From Fusobacteriales bacterium (GTDB lineage Bacteria > Fusobacteriota > Fusobacteriia > Fusobacteriales > Fusobacteriaceae): a DNA stretch of 51,581 nucleotides. Where the stretch lies: contig JAICDD010000017.1 in assembly GCA_020063625.1 (NCBI GenBank), positions 1-51,581 on the forward strand, read 5' to 3'. How positions within the stretch are numbered: position 1 is the stretch's first letter; each line of letters starts with the position of its first letter. The position numbers and the translations under genes were made by a program. Below the pieces are notes generated by a model. The model had not been told where the DNA came from and searched no databases. It worked only from the letters and a program-made list of their open reading frames with translations. Shown here piece by piece: positions 17,601 through 26,237 of this stretch.

Positions 17601-18374
17601 TTATTTAAAAGGTGTCAATAACATATAAATAAATGTATCATATTTTTTATCTTGATATTTTTCTACCCCAAAAGTTATATTTTCTATATCTTCTCTATAA
17701 ACATATGTATTAAAAATCTTATCCCATATACAAAATAGTGCTGAATAATTACTATTTCTCTCATTTTTTATAATAGAATGATGTACTCTATGCATATAAG
17801 GAGTAACTATTACTTTATTTAATATATTATCTAATCTTTTATTTATTTTTATATTACTATGATGAAAGTAAACACAGATATTCATTATTATCTCATAAAC
17901 TATTAAATATTTTAAAGATATTCCTAAAATTAAAATTATTAATGCTTTAAATAAAAAAGATAATAAAAATTCTATAAAATGAAATCTTACTGCTGTAGTT
18001 ACATTCATCATAGTATCTGTATGATGTACTCTATGAAATTTACTTAAAAATTTTATTTCGTGATTTAATCTGTGCCAAAAATATGTCCATAAATCTAATA
18101 ATAAAATAATAATAATTCCTTGTATAAGATAATTCATTTTTAATATTTGAAATACTCCATATTTTTTAAATATATTTGATGAAGTAATTAAAAAATATAT
18201 ATAAGTAAATAAACTATTAAAAATAAGTGTATTAAAAAACATAATTAATAAGTTTGAGCTATCATGTCTTATATAATAATCTTTTTGATTATAATAATAT
18301 CTAACTTTTTCTAATACTAAAAAAAAGAAAAAGAAAAATATAAGAATTTCCAATTTTAATTCTATAAAAAACAT
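17601..18374 (-). CDS. Fatty acid hydroxylase / sterol desaturase superfamily membrane protein
   Basis: This 257-residue integral membrane protein carries the histidine clusters of the diiron PF04116 superfamily: HRLNH (about residues 102-106), HRVHH (about 114-118) and a second HRVHH near residue 196, after MHR. Hydrophobic segments flank these clusters. Members hydroxylate or desaturate lipids or cleave alkylglycerols using O2, and the substrate cannot be told here. An O2-dependent enzyme would be unexpected if the host is a strict anaerobe. AGAAGGT lies just before the ATG. The gene stands alone with its own terminator. Confidence 0.85.
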   Translation of the reverse strand: MFFIELKLEILIFFFFFFLVLEKVRYYYNQKDYYIRHDSSNLLIMFFNTLIFNSLFTYIYFLITSSNIFKKYGVFQILKMNYLIQGIIIILLLDLWTYFWHRLNHEIKFLSKFHRVHHTDTMMNVTTAVRFHFIEFLLSFLFKALIILILGISLKYLIVYEIIMNICVYFHHSNIKINKRLDNILNKVIVTPYMHRVHHSIIKNERNSNYSALFCIWDKIFNTYVYREDIENITFGVEKYQDKKYDTFIYMLLTPFK

Positions 18375-18461
18375 TTTTTACCTTCTTTCTAAATTTTTCT
18401 ACTACTTCATTATATAAAGACTCTTTCTATTAGTCAATTATTCATTTTAATAAAAAACAAA

Positions 18462-18498
18462 AAAGACCTATTTACTGAAATTTAGTAAATAGGTCTTT
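18462..18498 (-). terminator. Strong terminator after the outer-membrane protein gene
   Basis: AAAGACCTATTTACT and its exact complement form a 15-bp stem with a 7-base loop. On the minus strand it is followed by TTTGTTTTTTATT. It ends the gene at 18523-19209. Confidence 0.9.
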
Positions 18499-18522
18499 AT
18501 AATTTAATTTTTTTTAATTAAT

Positions 18523-19209
18523 TTAATTAAATTGTCCTGCTCCAAGTTTTATTACAAAATAATAACCATTCATATTTACAGCTGGAGTACTTTTTAATGA
18601 TAAATCATCCATTGTAAAATCAGCGTTTAATGGTAGGAATTTATATCCCATTTCTATACCAAACATAAATCCTGTCATTCCATCTACTCCAAGATTATAT
18701 TCCATAGAAACTCCTGCATCTAGCATTGTTCCTGCCATATTAAATTTACTTTTTTCTGTATATAGTGTAAGTGCATCATCTACAGTTTGTATATCATTAT
18801 TATTTCTTTTTTCTACTTTTACATCCATTGATAATTTCCCTACACCAAATCTTGGTATAATACTAAGTCTTCCATTATCAATTAATGCATACCCCATAAT
18901 AATTTTTCCATACATACCATCTAATCCTACAATATAATTAGTGTTTATTTTATCATTTCCTAATAATGCTGCTGCTTCTAATCCTAGCACTATTCTATCA
19001 AATGTAAAATATCCACTTGCTCCTTGTACTGAAAAAGCTTCTTCAACACTAGGAATTCCATTACTAGTAAATTTTGAGTTTAATCCACTTAAGCTCGAGT
19101 TTGACATCCCAGTAATATACATAACTGATACACCCTGTTTTGAGTATATATTAACAGTTAATAAAATAAATGTGAGAGCAAGAATAAGTATTTTTTTCAT
19201 TTTACTCAA
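18523..19209 (-). CDS. Outer-membrane beta-barrel-like protein, function unknown
   Basis: The 228-residue protein has a signal peptide (about residues 1-23, two basic residues, hydrophobic core, ending IYSKQG). The mature part consists of alternating short strands rich in Gly, Tyr and Phe (MFGIEMGYKF, GYYFVIKLGAG), typical of a small outer-membrane barrel. I do not recognise a specific family. Two Met codons (1 and 4) are possible starts; neither has an ideal ribosome site, so the first is used. It is divergent from folA and flanked by a strong terminator, so it is probably monocistronic. Confidence 0.65.
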   Translation of the reverse strand: MSKMKKILILALTFILLTVNIYSKQGVSVMYITGMSNSSLSGLNSKFTSNGIPSVEEAFSVQGASGYFTFDRIVLGLEAAALLGNDKINTNYIVGLDGMYGKIIMGYALIDNGRLSIIPRFGVGKLSMDVKVEKRNNNDIQTVDDALTLYTEKSKFNMAGTMLDAGVSMEYNLGVDGMTGFMFGIEMGYKFLPLNADFTMDDLSLKSTPAVNMNGYYFVIKLGAGQFN

Positions 19210-19286
19210 CCAGCCTTTCTAAATATTAATAAAATTATTTATACATAATTTTTATCGGCACATTATAATAAATATTTAATTTTATA

Positions 19287-19315
19287 TTGTATAAAAATAA
19301 TATTTTTATTATAAT
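19287..19315 (+). promoter_or_regulatory. Sigma-70 promoter of folA
   Basis: TTGTAT (19287-19292) and TATAAT (19310-19315) are 17 bp apart. The start site would lie about 26 bases before the folA ATG. Confidence 0.65.
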
Positions 19316-19347
19316 ATAACATACGTAATTTTATTATAGGAGGAGAT

Positions 19348-19803
19348 ATGTTAAGTATAATTGTTGCTTTTGATGAAAACAGATTAATTGGAGATGGCTT
19401 AAATCTTCCATGGAGAATAAAAGAGGATTTGCAAAATTTTAAAAATATCACAACAGGGCATACTATTGTTATGGGAAGAAAAACTTTTGATAGTATCGGA
19501 AAACCTCTTCCTAATAGAAAAAATATTGTTTTAACAAGAGATAAACGTTTTTCTTTTAATGATGTAATAACTATTAATGATATTGAAGAAATTTTTAATT
19601 TATCTAAAGATGAAGAGGTTTTTATTATTGGCGGTAGAGAAATATATAATTATTTTATTGATAAAGTTGATAGATATTATATTTCTCATATAAAAGGAAT
19701 TTATAAAGGAGATATCTACTTCCCAGAAATTAATTTACAAAATTTTAAAGTAATAGAAGAAAAAGAGTATAAAGATTTTATATTTAAAATCTATGAAAAA
19801 TAG
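19348..19803 (+). CDS. folA: Dihydrofolate reductase
   Basis: This 151-residue enzyme reduces dihydrofolate with NADPH. It shows IIVAFDENRLIG at the N-terminus, LPWRIKEDLQNFK with the catalytic Asp in place, TIVMGRKTFDSIG and the IIGGREIY motif. It is at the short end for the family but complete. A GGAGGAG site precedes the ATG. thyA, the usual partner, is not nearby. A TetR gene follows after 33 bases and may be on the same transcript. Confidence 0.96.
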   Translation: MLSIIVAFDENRLIGDGLNLPWRIKEDLQNFKNITTGHTIVMGRKTFDSIGKPLPNRKNIVLTRDKRFSFNDVITINDIEEIFNLSKDEEVFIIGGREIYNYFIDKVDRYYISHIKGIYKGDIYFPEINLQNFKVIEEKEYKDFIFKIYEK

Positions 19804-19836
19804 TTAATTTTTTAGGAAATTTAAGGAGAGTAAAAA

Positions 19837-20400
19837 ATGGCAAAAAAAACAGTATTTACAAAAGAAGAAATACTAAAAAAATCATATGAATTATTAAGAG
19901 AAAAGGGAATAGGGTATATTACTGCTAGAAATATTGCAAAAAAACTAAATTCTTCACCTGCACCAATATATAATAGTTTTAAATCAATAGATGAATTAAA
20001 ATATGAAATATTATCTATGGCTAAAGCTACATTTTTAGAATATGTGCAAAAGCCTTATACTGATAAAATTTTTTTAAATATAGGAATGGGGATTGTTTTA
20101 TTTGCTAAAAATGAAAGACAATTATTTGATTCTATTTTTTTAAAGCAGGAATTTTATAAAGATCTAATTAATGATTTTAACAAAATGATATTTGAAGAAT
20201 TTGACCAAGATGAAAGATTTAAGAAATTAAGTGAAGAAAAAAGAAGATGGCTCCTTCATAAATGTTGGGTTTATGCTCATGGTTTAGCTACTCTTGTATG
20301 TACTGATTTTATATCAAATGTAGACATGGACTATATACGAAAAAACATTTATGATACTGGTATGATATTTATAAATTCTGTTATAGAAGATTCTGAATAA
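19837..20400 (+). CDS. TetR-family transcriptional regulator
   Basis: This 187-residue protein has a TetR helix-turn-helix at about residues 8-52 (ITARNIAKKLNSSPAPIYNSF). A helical ligand-binding domain follows that does not match a subfamily I recognise. AAGGAGAG precedes the start. It lies between folA and a second TetR gene that has its own operator, so it probably controls something else, perhaps folA or a distant gene. Confidence 0.85.
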   Translation: MAKKTVFTKEEILKKSYELLREKGIGYITARNIAKKLNSSPAPIYNSFKSIDELKYEILSMAKATFLEYVQKPYTDKIFLNIGMGIVLFAKNERQLFDSIFLKQEFYKDLINDFNKMIFEEFDQDERFKKLSEEKRRWLLHKCWVYAHGLATLVCTDFISNVDMDYIRKNIYDTGMIFINSVIEDSE

Positions 20401-20436
20401 ATTTTTAAAAAAATTTCAAAAAATTATTGCCTATAT

Positions 20437-20450
20437 ACATACATGTATGT
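20437..20450. promoter_or_regulatory. TetR-type operator (site 1), perfect 14-bp palindrome
   Basis: ACATACATGTATGT is perfectly self-complementary and lies 3 bp upstream of a TATAAT (20454-20459), in the control region of the TetR gene at 20492. A 12/14 match recurs before the RND gene (21132-21145). Together these suggest autoregulation and control of the exporter. A TTGCCT 21 bp upstream of the -10 is too far away for a standard promoter, so the -35 element is uncertain. Confidence 0.7.
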
Positions 20451-20491
20451 TAATATAATTGTAGGGATATTCTTAAGGAGTGTGAGTTTAA

Positions 20492-21103
20492 ATGCGAAAA
20501 ACAAAAGAAGAGGCTGATAAGACCAAACAGGCTATTTTAGAAGCTGCATTAGATGTTTTTTTAGAAAAAAGTTATGAAACTGCTACTTTAAATAATATCG
20601 CAAAAAAAGCTAACGTAACTAGAGGAGCTATTTATTGGCATTTTCAAAATAAATTTGATATATTAAAAAAATTAACTGATATTTACTTAGGTACTTTCCT
20701 AAATAAAATGGATGAGGAAATCTCTAAAGTAGAAAAAAATTCAATATGTCAAATTGAATCATTAGTTAAAAAATATTTTGATTATTTTACATCTGATAAA
20801 AATGTTAAAAAGTATAAGCAAATTATTGAATTTAAAATAGGTTTTGCAAATGATACGTCACTAATTCATGATATGTTAAATGAAATAAAAATAAAAATTA
20901 TTAATAGAACTAATAAATTAATTCTTCAAGGTCAAGATAAAGGGACTATTCGAAAAGATTTAGATGCAAAGTTTCTATCATTTGCTGTAATAAATATGAT
21001 TTTAGGGTTTGATAGAGCATTAATGTTTAATAAAAATATATATGATGATTTTCCTAGTGATTATATAATAAAAAATTTAATAAAATTAATAAAAACTCCA
21101 TAA
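20492..21103 (+). CDS. TetR/AcrR-family repressor, probable regulator of the RND cluster
   Basis: This 203-residue protein has the AcrR-type DNA-binding domain at about residues 9-55 (NNIAKKANVTRGAIYWHFQNKFD), close to efflux-pump repressors. The remainder is a helical ligand-binding domain. The RND exporter gene follows 103 bases downstream. Its own promoter and the exporter's control region both carry the ACATNCNTGTATGT motif, which supports local repression relieved by a pump substrate (inference). Confidence 0.88.
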   Translation: MRKTKEEADKTKQAILEAALDVFLEKSYETATLNNIAKKANVTRGAIYWHFQNKFDILKKLTDIYLGTFLNKMDEEISKVEKNSICQIESLVKKYFDYFTSDKNVKKYKQIIEFKIGFANDTSLIHDMLNEIKIKIINRTNKLILQGQDKGTIRKDLDAKFLSFAVINMILGFDRALMFNKNIYDDFPSDYIIKNLIKLIKTP

Positions 21104-21131
21104 TTGGAGTTTTTAAAAACAATATTAAAAT

Positions 21132-21145
21132 ACATTCTTGTATGT
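21132..21145. promoter_or_regulatory. TetR-type operator (site 2) before the RND exporter
   Basis: ACATTCTTGTATGT matches 12 of 14 positions of the palindrome at 20437-20450. It lies between the TetR stop and the RND start, in a region that would be transcribed if the genes form one operon or that contains a separate exporter promoter. Confidence 0.6.
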
Positions 21146-21206
21146 ATAAAATTTAGAGTTAAATTTTTAAAATATTAAAAATATAAATTTTTTTAAGGAG
21201 GTACAA

Positions 21207-23894
21207 ATGAATACAATATTTAAAAAACCATGGCTAATTATAATATTTATAGTTGCTATGACTGGATTTTTTTCTTGGCAACTGCCAAAAATACAAATTA
21301 ACAACGAAGTACAAATTTTCTTGCCAGAAAATCATATTTCAAGAGTAACAAAAGATAGATTAGAGGATATTTTTGGTAGTACTGATGCTATGGCAATTGG
21401 TATTAAAAGTAAAACTACTTCTATTATTACTATTAAAAATCTTGAATTAATTAATAACCTAATAAAAGACCTTGAAAACATAAATAATGTTGAAGATGTT
21501 ACAGGTCTTACTAATACTGATTTTATCGAAGGTACACCTGAAGGAATGCAAGTTGGTGAAATTGCTAAAGAGATTCCTAAAACAGAATCTGAATTAAATA
21601 CCGTAAAAGAAAAATTATTAAGCTGGAAAATTTATAAAGGAAATCTATATTCTGATGATTTAAAATCTACTCAAATTTTAATTAAATTAAAAAAAGGATT
21701 AGCAATAGAAGATAAAGAAAAAATCTATTATGATATAAAAGATGTATTAAATAAATATAATAATCCAACTATTGATTATTATGTAGCAGGTACTCCTGTT
21801 ATTACAGTATTAATGGGAGAATACATGAGACAAGATATGTCTAGACTTATTCCATTTGTTGTCCTTGTAGTAATATTATCTTTATATTTATCATTTAAAA
21901 ATCTTGGTGGAGTTTTATTACCACTTATTACTGTACTTGTAAGTACTATTTGGACTATTGGACTTATGGCTATGTTAAATATTAATTTAACGATGGTATC
22001 TACTGTTATTCCAGTACTTTTAGTTGCTGTTGGTAGTGCATATGGAATACACATTATAAGTCACTATTATGATGACTTAAAAAAAGAAAAATCAGCATTA
22101 TCAGAAGCTAAACATAGAGAACTTGTAGTTGAAACTGTACATAAAGTTGGTAAACCTGTATTTTTAGCAGGAGTTACTACTATTGCTGGATTTGCTTCAC
22201 TTGCTACAAGTAGTATCGTTCCTATAAAACACTTTGGTATCTTTACAGCTGTAGGAGTATTAGTGGCTCTTATTGTTGCTGTATTACTTATACCTGCACT
22301 TTTATTAGTTAGACACAATAGTTTAAAAGTTTCTTCTGATGAAGATGATAATGATGGATTAATTACAAAAATCTTAATTGGTTTTTATCACTACTTTGGT
22401 AGAAAAATAGTAAGAGTTTTATTTCTTTCATTAGTAATAATTGTTGTTTCTATTATTGGAATGTCAAAAATAATAGTTGATGGACCATTAATTGAAATGT
22501 TTAAACCTAGCTCTGAAATAAGAGTTTCTGATAAATATTTAAGCTCTACTTTTAATGGAACTACTGTATTAGACGTATTAGTTGAAGGAGAAAACAAAGG
22601 TGATTTAACAAATCCTGAAATTTTAAAAGAGATGGATAATTTAAAAGATTTTTTAAAACATAATTATTCTCAAGTAGGAGAAGTTACTTCATTTGCTGAT
22701 TTCTTAAAAAGAATGAATCAAGTTATGAATTATCCTCAAGAAGAGGAAGAGATAGCTTATGATAATACAACTTCTGATTCTAATTTAGATGATGGATTTG
22801 CTGATAGTTCATTTAGCGATGATAGTAGTTTTAGTGATAATAGCTTTGATGATAGCTCATTTGGTAATGATAATAGTTTTGCTGATGATAGCTTTAATGA
22901 TAATTCTTTTAATGAAGACAATAGCTTTGCTAGTGACTCTAGTGTGGAAGAAACTGCTACTACAGAAAACAAAACACCAAAATTAAAAACTGCAAATGAT
23001 GTTATTAAAGTTATAAATAATGCTATTTTACATGCAGATAAACTTAATTTAACTGCTGAAGAATTAGTAGAAGTAATTAATAAAGAGTTAAATTATAAAG
23101 GTGCTTCTTATGATGAAATACCTTATGACCCTGAAAAATATATGGCTACAAACAGAGATGAACTTAAAAATCTTATTTCTCAATATTTACTACTTTATTC
23201 AGGTAGTTTAGATGATTATATTAATGACCAATTAGAACCTTCAAAAGCAAGAATGATTATACAATTAAAAACAGGAAGTAATATCTATACTAAAAAAATA
23301 GAAAAAGCTATAAAAGATTACGCTAAAGCTAATTTCCCTGAAGGATACACTGTAAATGTTGCTGGACATGCTGATATGTCTTCTGCTGTAAATGATTTAA
23401 TTGTATCAAGTCAAATTATGAGTATAATTTCATCATTAGTTATAGTATTTATAATAGTTGCCTTATCATATAAATCATTAGTTGCTGGAATTTATGGAAT
23501 AATCCCTTTAACTATATCATTATTAATAAACTTTGGATTAATGGGATATTTTGGAATAAAACTTGATTTAGGTACTGCTATGGTTGCTTCTATAGCTATT
23601 GGTATAGGTGTTGATTATACTATCCATTTCTTAGCTACATATAATTATGAAAGAAAAAGAAGTGATGATTTAGAAATAGTAACAAAAAATACATTGGTTA
23701 CATCTGGTAAAGCTATAATTTTTAATGCTATATCAGTTGCTGCTGGATTTGCAGTTTTATTATTCTCAAACTTTGTACCACTTGTAAATCTAGGATTACT
23801 TATAAGTATTACTATGATTACTTCATCAGCTGCTTCTATGACAGTATTACCTGCATTACTTAATTTATTTAAACCTAAATTTATAAGTAAATAA
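21207..23894 (+). CDS. RND-superfamily exporter (HAE3/MMPL-like) with a periplasmic Ser-Phe-Asp/Asn repeat
   Basis: This 895-residue transporter has a transmembrane helix near residue 15, a large periplasmic loop, a helix bundle (about 210-370), a second helix/loop/bundle repeat, and a final bundle (about 730-890). The motifs IPVLLVAVGSAYGIHI and IAIGIGVDYTIHFLATY mark the paired RND helices. Residues 535-575, in the second periplasmic loop, are a low-complexity repeat with eight Ser-Phe pairs separated by Asp, Asn and Ser. Cargo is unknown; the co-encoded LolA-like and outer-membrane proteins suggest lipid or hydrophobic-compound transport (inference). A GGAGG site precedes the start. Confidence 0.92.
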   Translation: MNTIFKKPWLIIIFIVAMTGFFSWQLPKIQINNEVQIFLPENHISRVTKDRLEDIFGSTDAMAIGIKSKTTSIITIKNLELINNLIKDLENINNVEDVTGLTNTDFIEGTPEGMQVGEIAKEIPKTESELNTVKEKLLSWKIYKGNLYSDDLKSTQILIKLKKGLAIEDKEKIYYDIKDVLNKYNNPTIDYYVAGTPVITVLMGEYMRQDMSRLIPFVVLVVILSLYLSFKNLGGVLLPLITVLVSTIWTIGLMAMLNINLTMVSTVIPVLLVAVGSAYGIHIISHYYDDLKKEKSALSEAKHRELVVETVHKVGKPVFLAGVTTIAGFASLATSSIVPIKHFGIFTAVGVLVALIVAVLLIPALLLVRHNSLKVSSDEDDNDGLITKILIGFYHYFGRKIVRVLFLSLVIIVVSIIGMSKIIVDGPLIEMFKPSSEIRVSDKYLSSTFNGTTVLDVLVEGENKGDLTNPEILKEMDNLKDFLKHNYSQVGEVTSFADFLKRMNQVMNYPQEEEEIAYDNTTSDSNLDDGFADSSFSDDSSFSDNSFDDSSFGNDNSFADDSFNDNSFNEDNSFASDSSVEETATTENKTPKLKTANDVIKVINNAILHADKLNLTAEELVEVINKELNYKGASYDEIPYDPEKYMATNRDELKNLISQYLLLYSGSLDDYINDQLEPSKARMIIQLKTGSNIYTKKIEKAIKDYAKANFPEGYTVNVAGHADMSSAVNDLIVSSQIMSIISSLVIVFIIVALSYKSLVAGIYGIIPLTISLLINFGLMGYFGIKLDLGTAMVASIAIGIGVDYTIHFLATYNYERKRSDDLEIVTKNTLVTSGKAIIFNAISVAAGFAVLLFSNFVPLVNLGLLISITMITSSAASMTVLPALLNLFKPKFISK
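22810..22930 (+). repeat. Coding tandem repeat in the RND gene (Ser-Phe-x-Asp/Asn units)
   Basis: Eight Ser-Phe dipeptides have Phe at residues 536, 542, 547, 552, 558, 563, 568 and 574. The spacings of 6,5,5,6,5,5,6 imply a 16-residue (48-bp) higher-order unit, present a little over twice. Between them are acidic or Asn residues. Confidence 0.85.
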
Positions 23895-23908
23895 TTATTA
23901 ATTAAAAA

Positions 23909-23940
23909 TTTCATAGAGAGATTATTTTCTCTCTATGAAA
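23909..23940. terminator. Intercistronic 12-bp hairpin between the RND and LolA-like genes
   Basis: TTTCATAGAGAG and CTCTCTATGAAA pair perfectly around an 8-base loop. The plus strand continues with AAAA rather than a T run, so it is more likely an mRNA-stabilising or attenuating hairpin than a full terminator. Confidence 0.5.
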
Positions 23941-23990
23941 AATATATGTATAAAAATAAAACATTAAATATTATAAAGGAGGAAATTTTT

Positions 23991-24788
23991 ATGAAAAAAT
24001 TTTTAGTTAGTTTATTAGTTGTAGTAATGTCTTTATCAGCATTTTCAATGACAGGAAAAGAGGTTATACAAACTGCAAAAGACAGAGATACTGGTAAAAC
24101 TTTACATGCTTTAATGGGAATGGATTTAGTAGACAAAGATGGTACTGTAAATCCTAGAACAATTGAAGTATGGGGAGAAACTTATGATGAAGCCAATGAT
24201 TTATCAAGAATTATTATGGAATTCAAAGCTCCTGCTTCTGTAAAAGACACTAGATTCTTACAAGTAGAAAATAAAGATAGAGATGATGACAAATGGATTT
24301 ATTTACCAGCATTAAAAAGAGTAAGAAGAATCTCTTCTTCTGAAGGAAGTAGCTCTTTTATGGGTTCTGATTTTACTTATGATGACATGGAAACAAGAGA
24401 TGTAGAAGAAGATAATCATAAATTATTAAGAGAAGAAAAATTAGGAAATTATGATTGTTATGTAGTAGAATCAAAAGCAAAAAATCCTGAAGATTCTCAA
24501 TATGACAAAGTGATTTCTTGGGTTACTAAAGAACATTTTATAGTTGTAAAAGCTGAACTTTATAGCAAAAAAACAAAAGAAGTAGAAAAAGTATTAACAG
24601 TAAAACAAGATTTAGCTAAAATTGATGGAATCTGGACAATTTTTGAAACTACTATGGAAAATGTAGAAACTGGGCATAAAACAAAATTATATATAAAAAG
24701 AAGTAAATCTGGAGCACCTTATATTGAATATAATAAACCAATTAATCCAGCTAGATTTACACAAAAATATTTACAAACAGGAAGATAA
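23991..24788 (+). CDS. Outer-membrane lipoprotein-sorting protein (LolA-like, PF17131)
   Basis: This 265-residue protein has a signal peptide (MKKFLVSLLVVVMSLSAFS). The mature domain contains DDDKWIYLPALKRVRRISS and FMGSDFTYDDM, the signature blocks of the family found beside HAE3-type RND exporters. It probably chaperones a hydrophobic molecule in the periplasm. The start is placed at 23991 because AAAGGAGG lies correctly before it and a signal peptide begins there; an upstream ATG at 23946 has no such site. The gene sits between the exporter and an outer-membrane protein, matching a known RND/LolA-like/barrel gene set. Confidence 0.9.
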   Translation: MKKFLVSLLVVVMSLSAFSMTGKEVIQTAKDRDTGKTLHALMGMDLVDKDGTVNPRTIEVWGETYDEANDLSRIIMEFKAPASVKDTRFLQVENKDRDDDKWIYLPALKRVRRISSSEGSSSFMGSDFTYDDMETRDVEEDNHKLLREEKLGNYDCYVVESKAKNPEDSQYDKVISWVTKEHFIVVKAELYSKKTKEVEKVLTVKQDLAKIDGIWTIFETTMENVETGHKTKLYIKRSKSGAPYIEYNKPINPARFTQKYLQTGR

Positions 24789-24812
24789 TTAAAATTAATA
24801 GGAGGTAAATTA

Positions 24813-26092
24813 ATGAAAAAAAAATTATTATTACTTAGTTTAATATCACTTTTATCAATAAATTCTTTTGCATTTGATGATGGGTTTGATACTACTGATT
24901 CTGGTCAACTGAAGATGCTAATAAATTAGATTTTGAATTTAATGGAGAATTAAATTTAATAAATAGAGTTATTACTGGAGATATAAAAGATATTAAAGAT
25001 AATGAATTAACTATAGATGATTATCAAAAATTTAAAACAGAATTAAAAGTAAGTAAAGCTAATTCTGAATTAAAAGCCAACTTCTTATATGATAGTAGAG
25101 ATGAAAAAGTAAAAATTGATGAAGCTACATTTAGACTTTTTTATGATAAATATGATGTTTTAGTAGGAAAAACTAAATTAGTATGGGGAAAAGGCGATAA
25201 AGTACATGTAATTGATAACTTTAATGCTGAAGATATGAGCGATATAATAAATCCTGACTATTTAGACAGAAAAATGCCAGAAAATTTAGTACAATTAAAC
25301 TATTATGTAGGAAATGGAAATCTAGAATTTGTATATGCTCCAAAAACTACAACAACTAAATTAGCTGATAATGATTTATGGAAAACTTCAACTCAATCAA
25401 ATTTAGAATCAGATTTAGAAACAATTGCTAAAAATCTAATTACTTTAGATACAAATGTAGTTGATGTATATAGTATGATTGATGAAATAGAAGCACAATT
25501 ATATGGCGATAACAAAATTGATAATGGACAATATGGAATAAGATATACAAATAGTAAAAATGGATATGATTATGGTGTATCATTTTATCATGGTGTAGAA
25601 AAAACTCCTACTATAGATATGACAACTTATTCAGTATCATATAAAAAATATGATATTATTGGTACAGAGTTTTCCGCTGTATTATTTGGAATAAATTCTA
25701 GAGCTGAATTAGCTTATTACAACATAGAAGATAGTAACAATCAAGTAAAATCTGTTGTTGGTGGGGATAAAGACCTTCCATTACACAATATTAATGTAAA
25801 TTTACAAGTTAAAACTGAATATACTCAAAATCTAGATGATGATAATTTTGTAAATACTGTTGTTGCAAAAATATCTGATAAATTTAAAAACGAAAGAATC
25901 TTACCTGAAATACAAGTTGTATATAATGTAGAAGATAAAGATTATATGTTAAATAACCAAGTAGAATTTAAAGTAAAAGATGATACTAGCTTTAAAGTAA
26001 TGTATAAAATATTTGAAGGTGATACAGGAACTACATTTGGTGATTTTGACTCTAATGATTACTTAGCAGCAAATTTTGTTTATAGATTTTAA
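24813..26092 (+). pseudogene. Outer-membrane protein (DUF1302-like) gene interrupted by a frameshift
   Basis: An ATG at 24813 with TAGGAGG before it opens a frame with a signal peptide (MKKKLLLLSLISLLSINSFA), but this frame stops at 24927-24929. The next frame is open from about 24899 to 26092 and continues the protein sensibly: STEDANKLDFEFNGELN, then GKTKLVWGKGDKVHVIDN and INPDYLDRKMP, a block typical of DUF1302-type barrels. It ends in Tyr-Arg-Phe, as outer-membrane barrels do. Loss of one base near 24905 (GGTTCA to GGTCA) would explain it, and the repaired product is about 426 residues. No slippery heptamer is present. It may be a real mutation or a sequencing/assembly error. Confidence 0.8.
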
Positions 26093-26121
26093 TTAATTAT
26101 TTAATTAAATACATCATCTCC

Positions 26122-26156
26122 AGAAATCCTCTCCTAAAATTTAGGAGAGGATTTCT
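26122..26156. terminator. Long perfect hairpin after the RND cluster
   Basis: AGAAATCCTCTCCTAAA and its complement form a 16-17 bp stem with a minimal loop. It follows the frameshifted gene by 30 bases. The T run after it is imperfect (CCATTATATAATAATTTTT), but the position fits the end of the operon. Confidence 0.75.
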
Positions 26157-26237
26157 CCATTATATAATAATTTTTATTTATTTTTTCTATAAAATATATT
26201 ATAATTATATATTATAATATATTTGTGGAGGGTATAA

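Noticed and set aside
20427-20459. Standard promoter TTGCCT/TATAAT for the TetR gene
   Set aside because: The spacing is 21 bp, too long for sigma-70; only the TATAAT and palindrome are reported.
22757-22986. Additional open frames on both strands over the RND repeat
   Set aside because: They arise from the repetitive GAT/AGT/TTT sequence of the Ser-Phe-Asp repeat; the RND frame has clear homology.
23946-23990. Upstream ATG for the LolA-like protein
   Set aside because: It lacks a ribosome site and would bury the signal peptide; AAAGGAGG lies directly before the ATG at 23991.
24890-24930. Programmed -1 frameshift in the outer-membrane protein gene
   Set aside because: No X-XXY-YYZ slippery heptamer or downstream pseudoknot is visible; a 1-bp deletion or sequencing error is simpler.
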